From: Desulfonatronum sp.
GTDB lineage: Bacteria > Desulfobacterota > Desulfovibrionia > Desulfovibrionales > Desulfonatronaceae
Assembly (NCBI GenBank): GCA_011049455.1
Contig: DSBL01000057.1
Location: 1-64,000 of the forward strand
Direction of reading: 5' to 3'
Length of the DNA stretch: 64,000 bases
Positions 63,659 to 64,000 of the stretch are shown in pieces (within the stretch, counting starts at the first letter, position 1; each line of letters begins with the position of its first letter). The position numbers and the translations under genes were made by a program. Under the pieces are notes generated by a model, which worked only from the letters and a program-made list of their open reading frames with translations, had not been told where the DNA came from and searched no databases.

Positions 63659-64000
63659 ATGGTCACGATTTTTTGGTTGGCAATGAGCTATCTACTGGGC
63701 GCCATGCCGTTCGGCCTGATCCTGGCCAAGGCCGCGGGCAAACCTGATCCCCGACTGCACGGAAGCAAAAACGTGGGCGCGACCAACGTGGCCAGGGTTT
63801 GCGGCTCGGGCTACGGCGTGGCCACGCTGATTCTGGACGTTTTCAAAGGGTATTTCCCAGTGGCCGTGGCCGCCACGTTCAGCCAGTCGTGGTTCTTCTT
63901 GACTCTCACGGCCCTGGCCGTGCTTTTGGGCCACATGTATTCCGTCTTTCTGAACGGCAAAGGCGGCAAAGGCGTGGCCACAGCCGTGGGCGTGTATCTC
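63659..64000 (+). CDS. plsY: Acyl-phosphate glycerol-3-phosphate acyltransferase PlsY (3' truncated by window edge)
   Basis: [42 protein letters not shown]...[24 protein letters not shown]. Confidence 0.93.
   Translation, partial: MVTIFWLAMSYLLGAMPFGLILAKAAGKPDPRLHGSKNVGATNVARVCGSGYGVATLILDVFKGYFPVAVAATFSQSWFFLTLTALAVLLGHMYSVFLNGKGGKGVATAVGVYL

Overview
The window looks like a chromosomal segment of a Desulfovibrionales-type (Desulfonatronum/Desulfovibrio-like) bacterium. That assignment is inferred from protein character and gene content only. About 45 protein genes are supported, plus one tRNA-Ser(UGA). Most of the window is housekeeping: cca-type nucleotidyltransferase, polar amino-acid ABC transporter, lapA-lapB-mutS-lysA, xthA, dnaA, carB, purF, kdsD, PBP1A, holB, purA, AICAR transformylase, an RNase II-like protein and plsY. 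No prophage, CRISPR array, IS element or rRNA was seen. The main unusual points are: (1) an AddAB-like locus in which the AddA helicase stops at a single in-frame TGA, and the AddA-type nuclease domain is instead fused to the N-terminus of AddB; (2) a protoglobin-type histidine kinase overlapping lysA; (3) an apparent sensor-kinase graveyard at 18.7-21.7 kb, with a PAS remnant, a hybrid kinase whose receiver domain is split by a palindromic repeat, and a UrtA-like/receiver internal-deletion chimera; (4) a MITE-like inverted-repeat element at 16.44-16.66 kb with an inverted half-copy at 18.52 kb, bracketing trm112-phosphoesterase-xthA; (5) a binding protein / hybrid kinase / GGDEF signalling operon; (6) a DnaA in which both Box VII arginines are glutamine.
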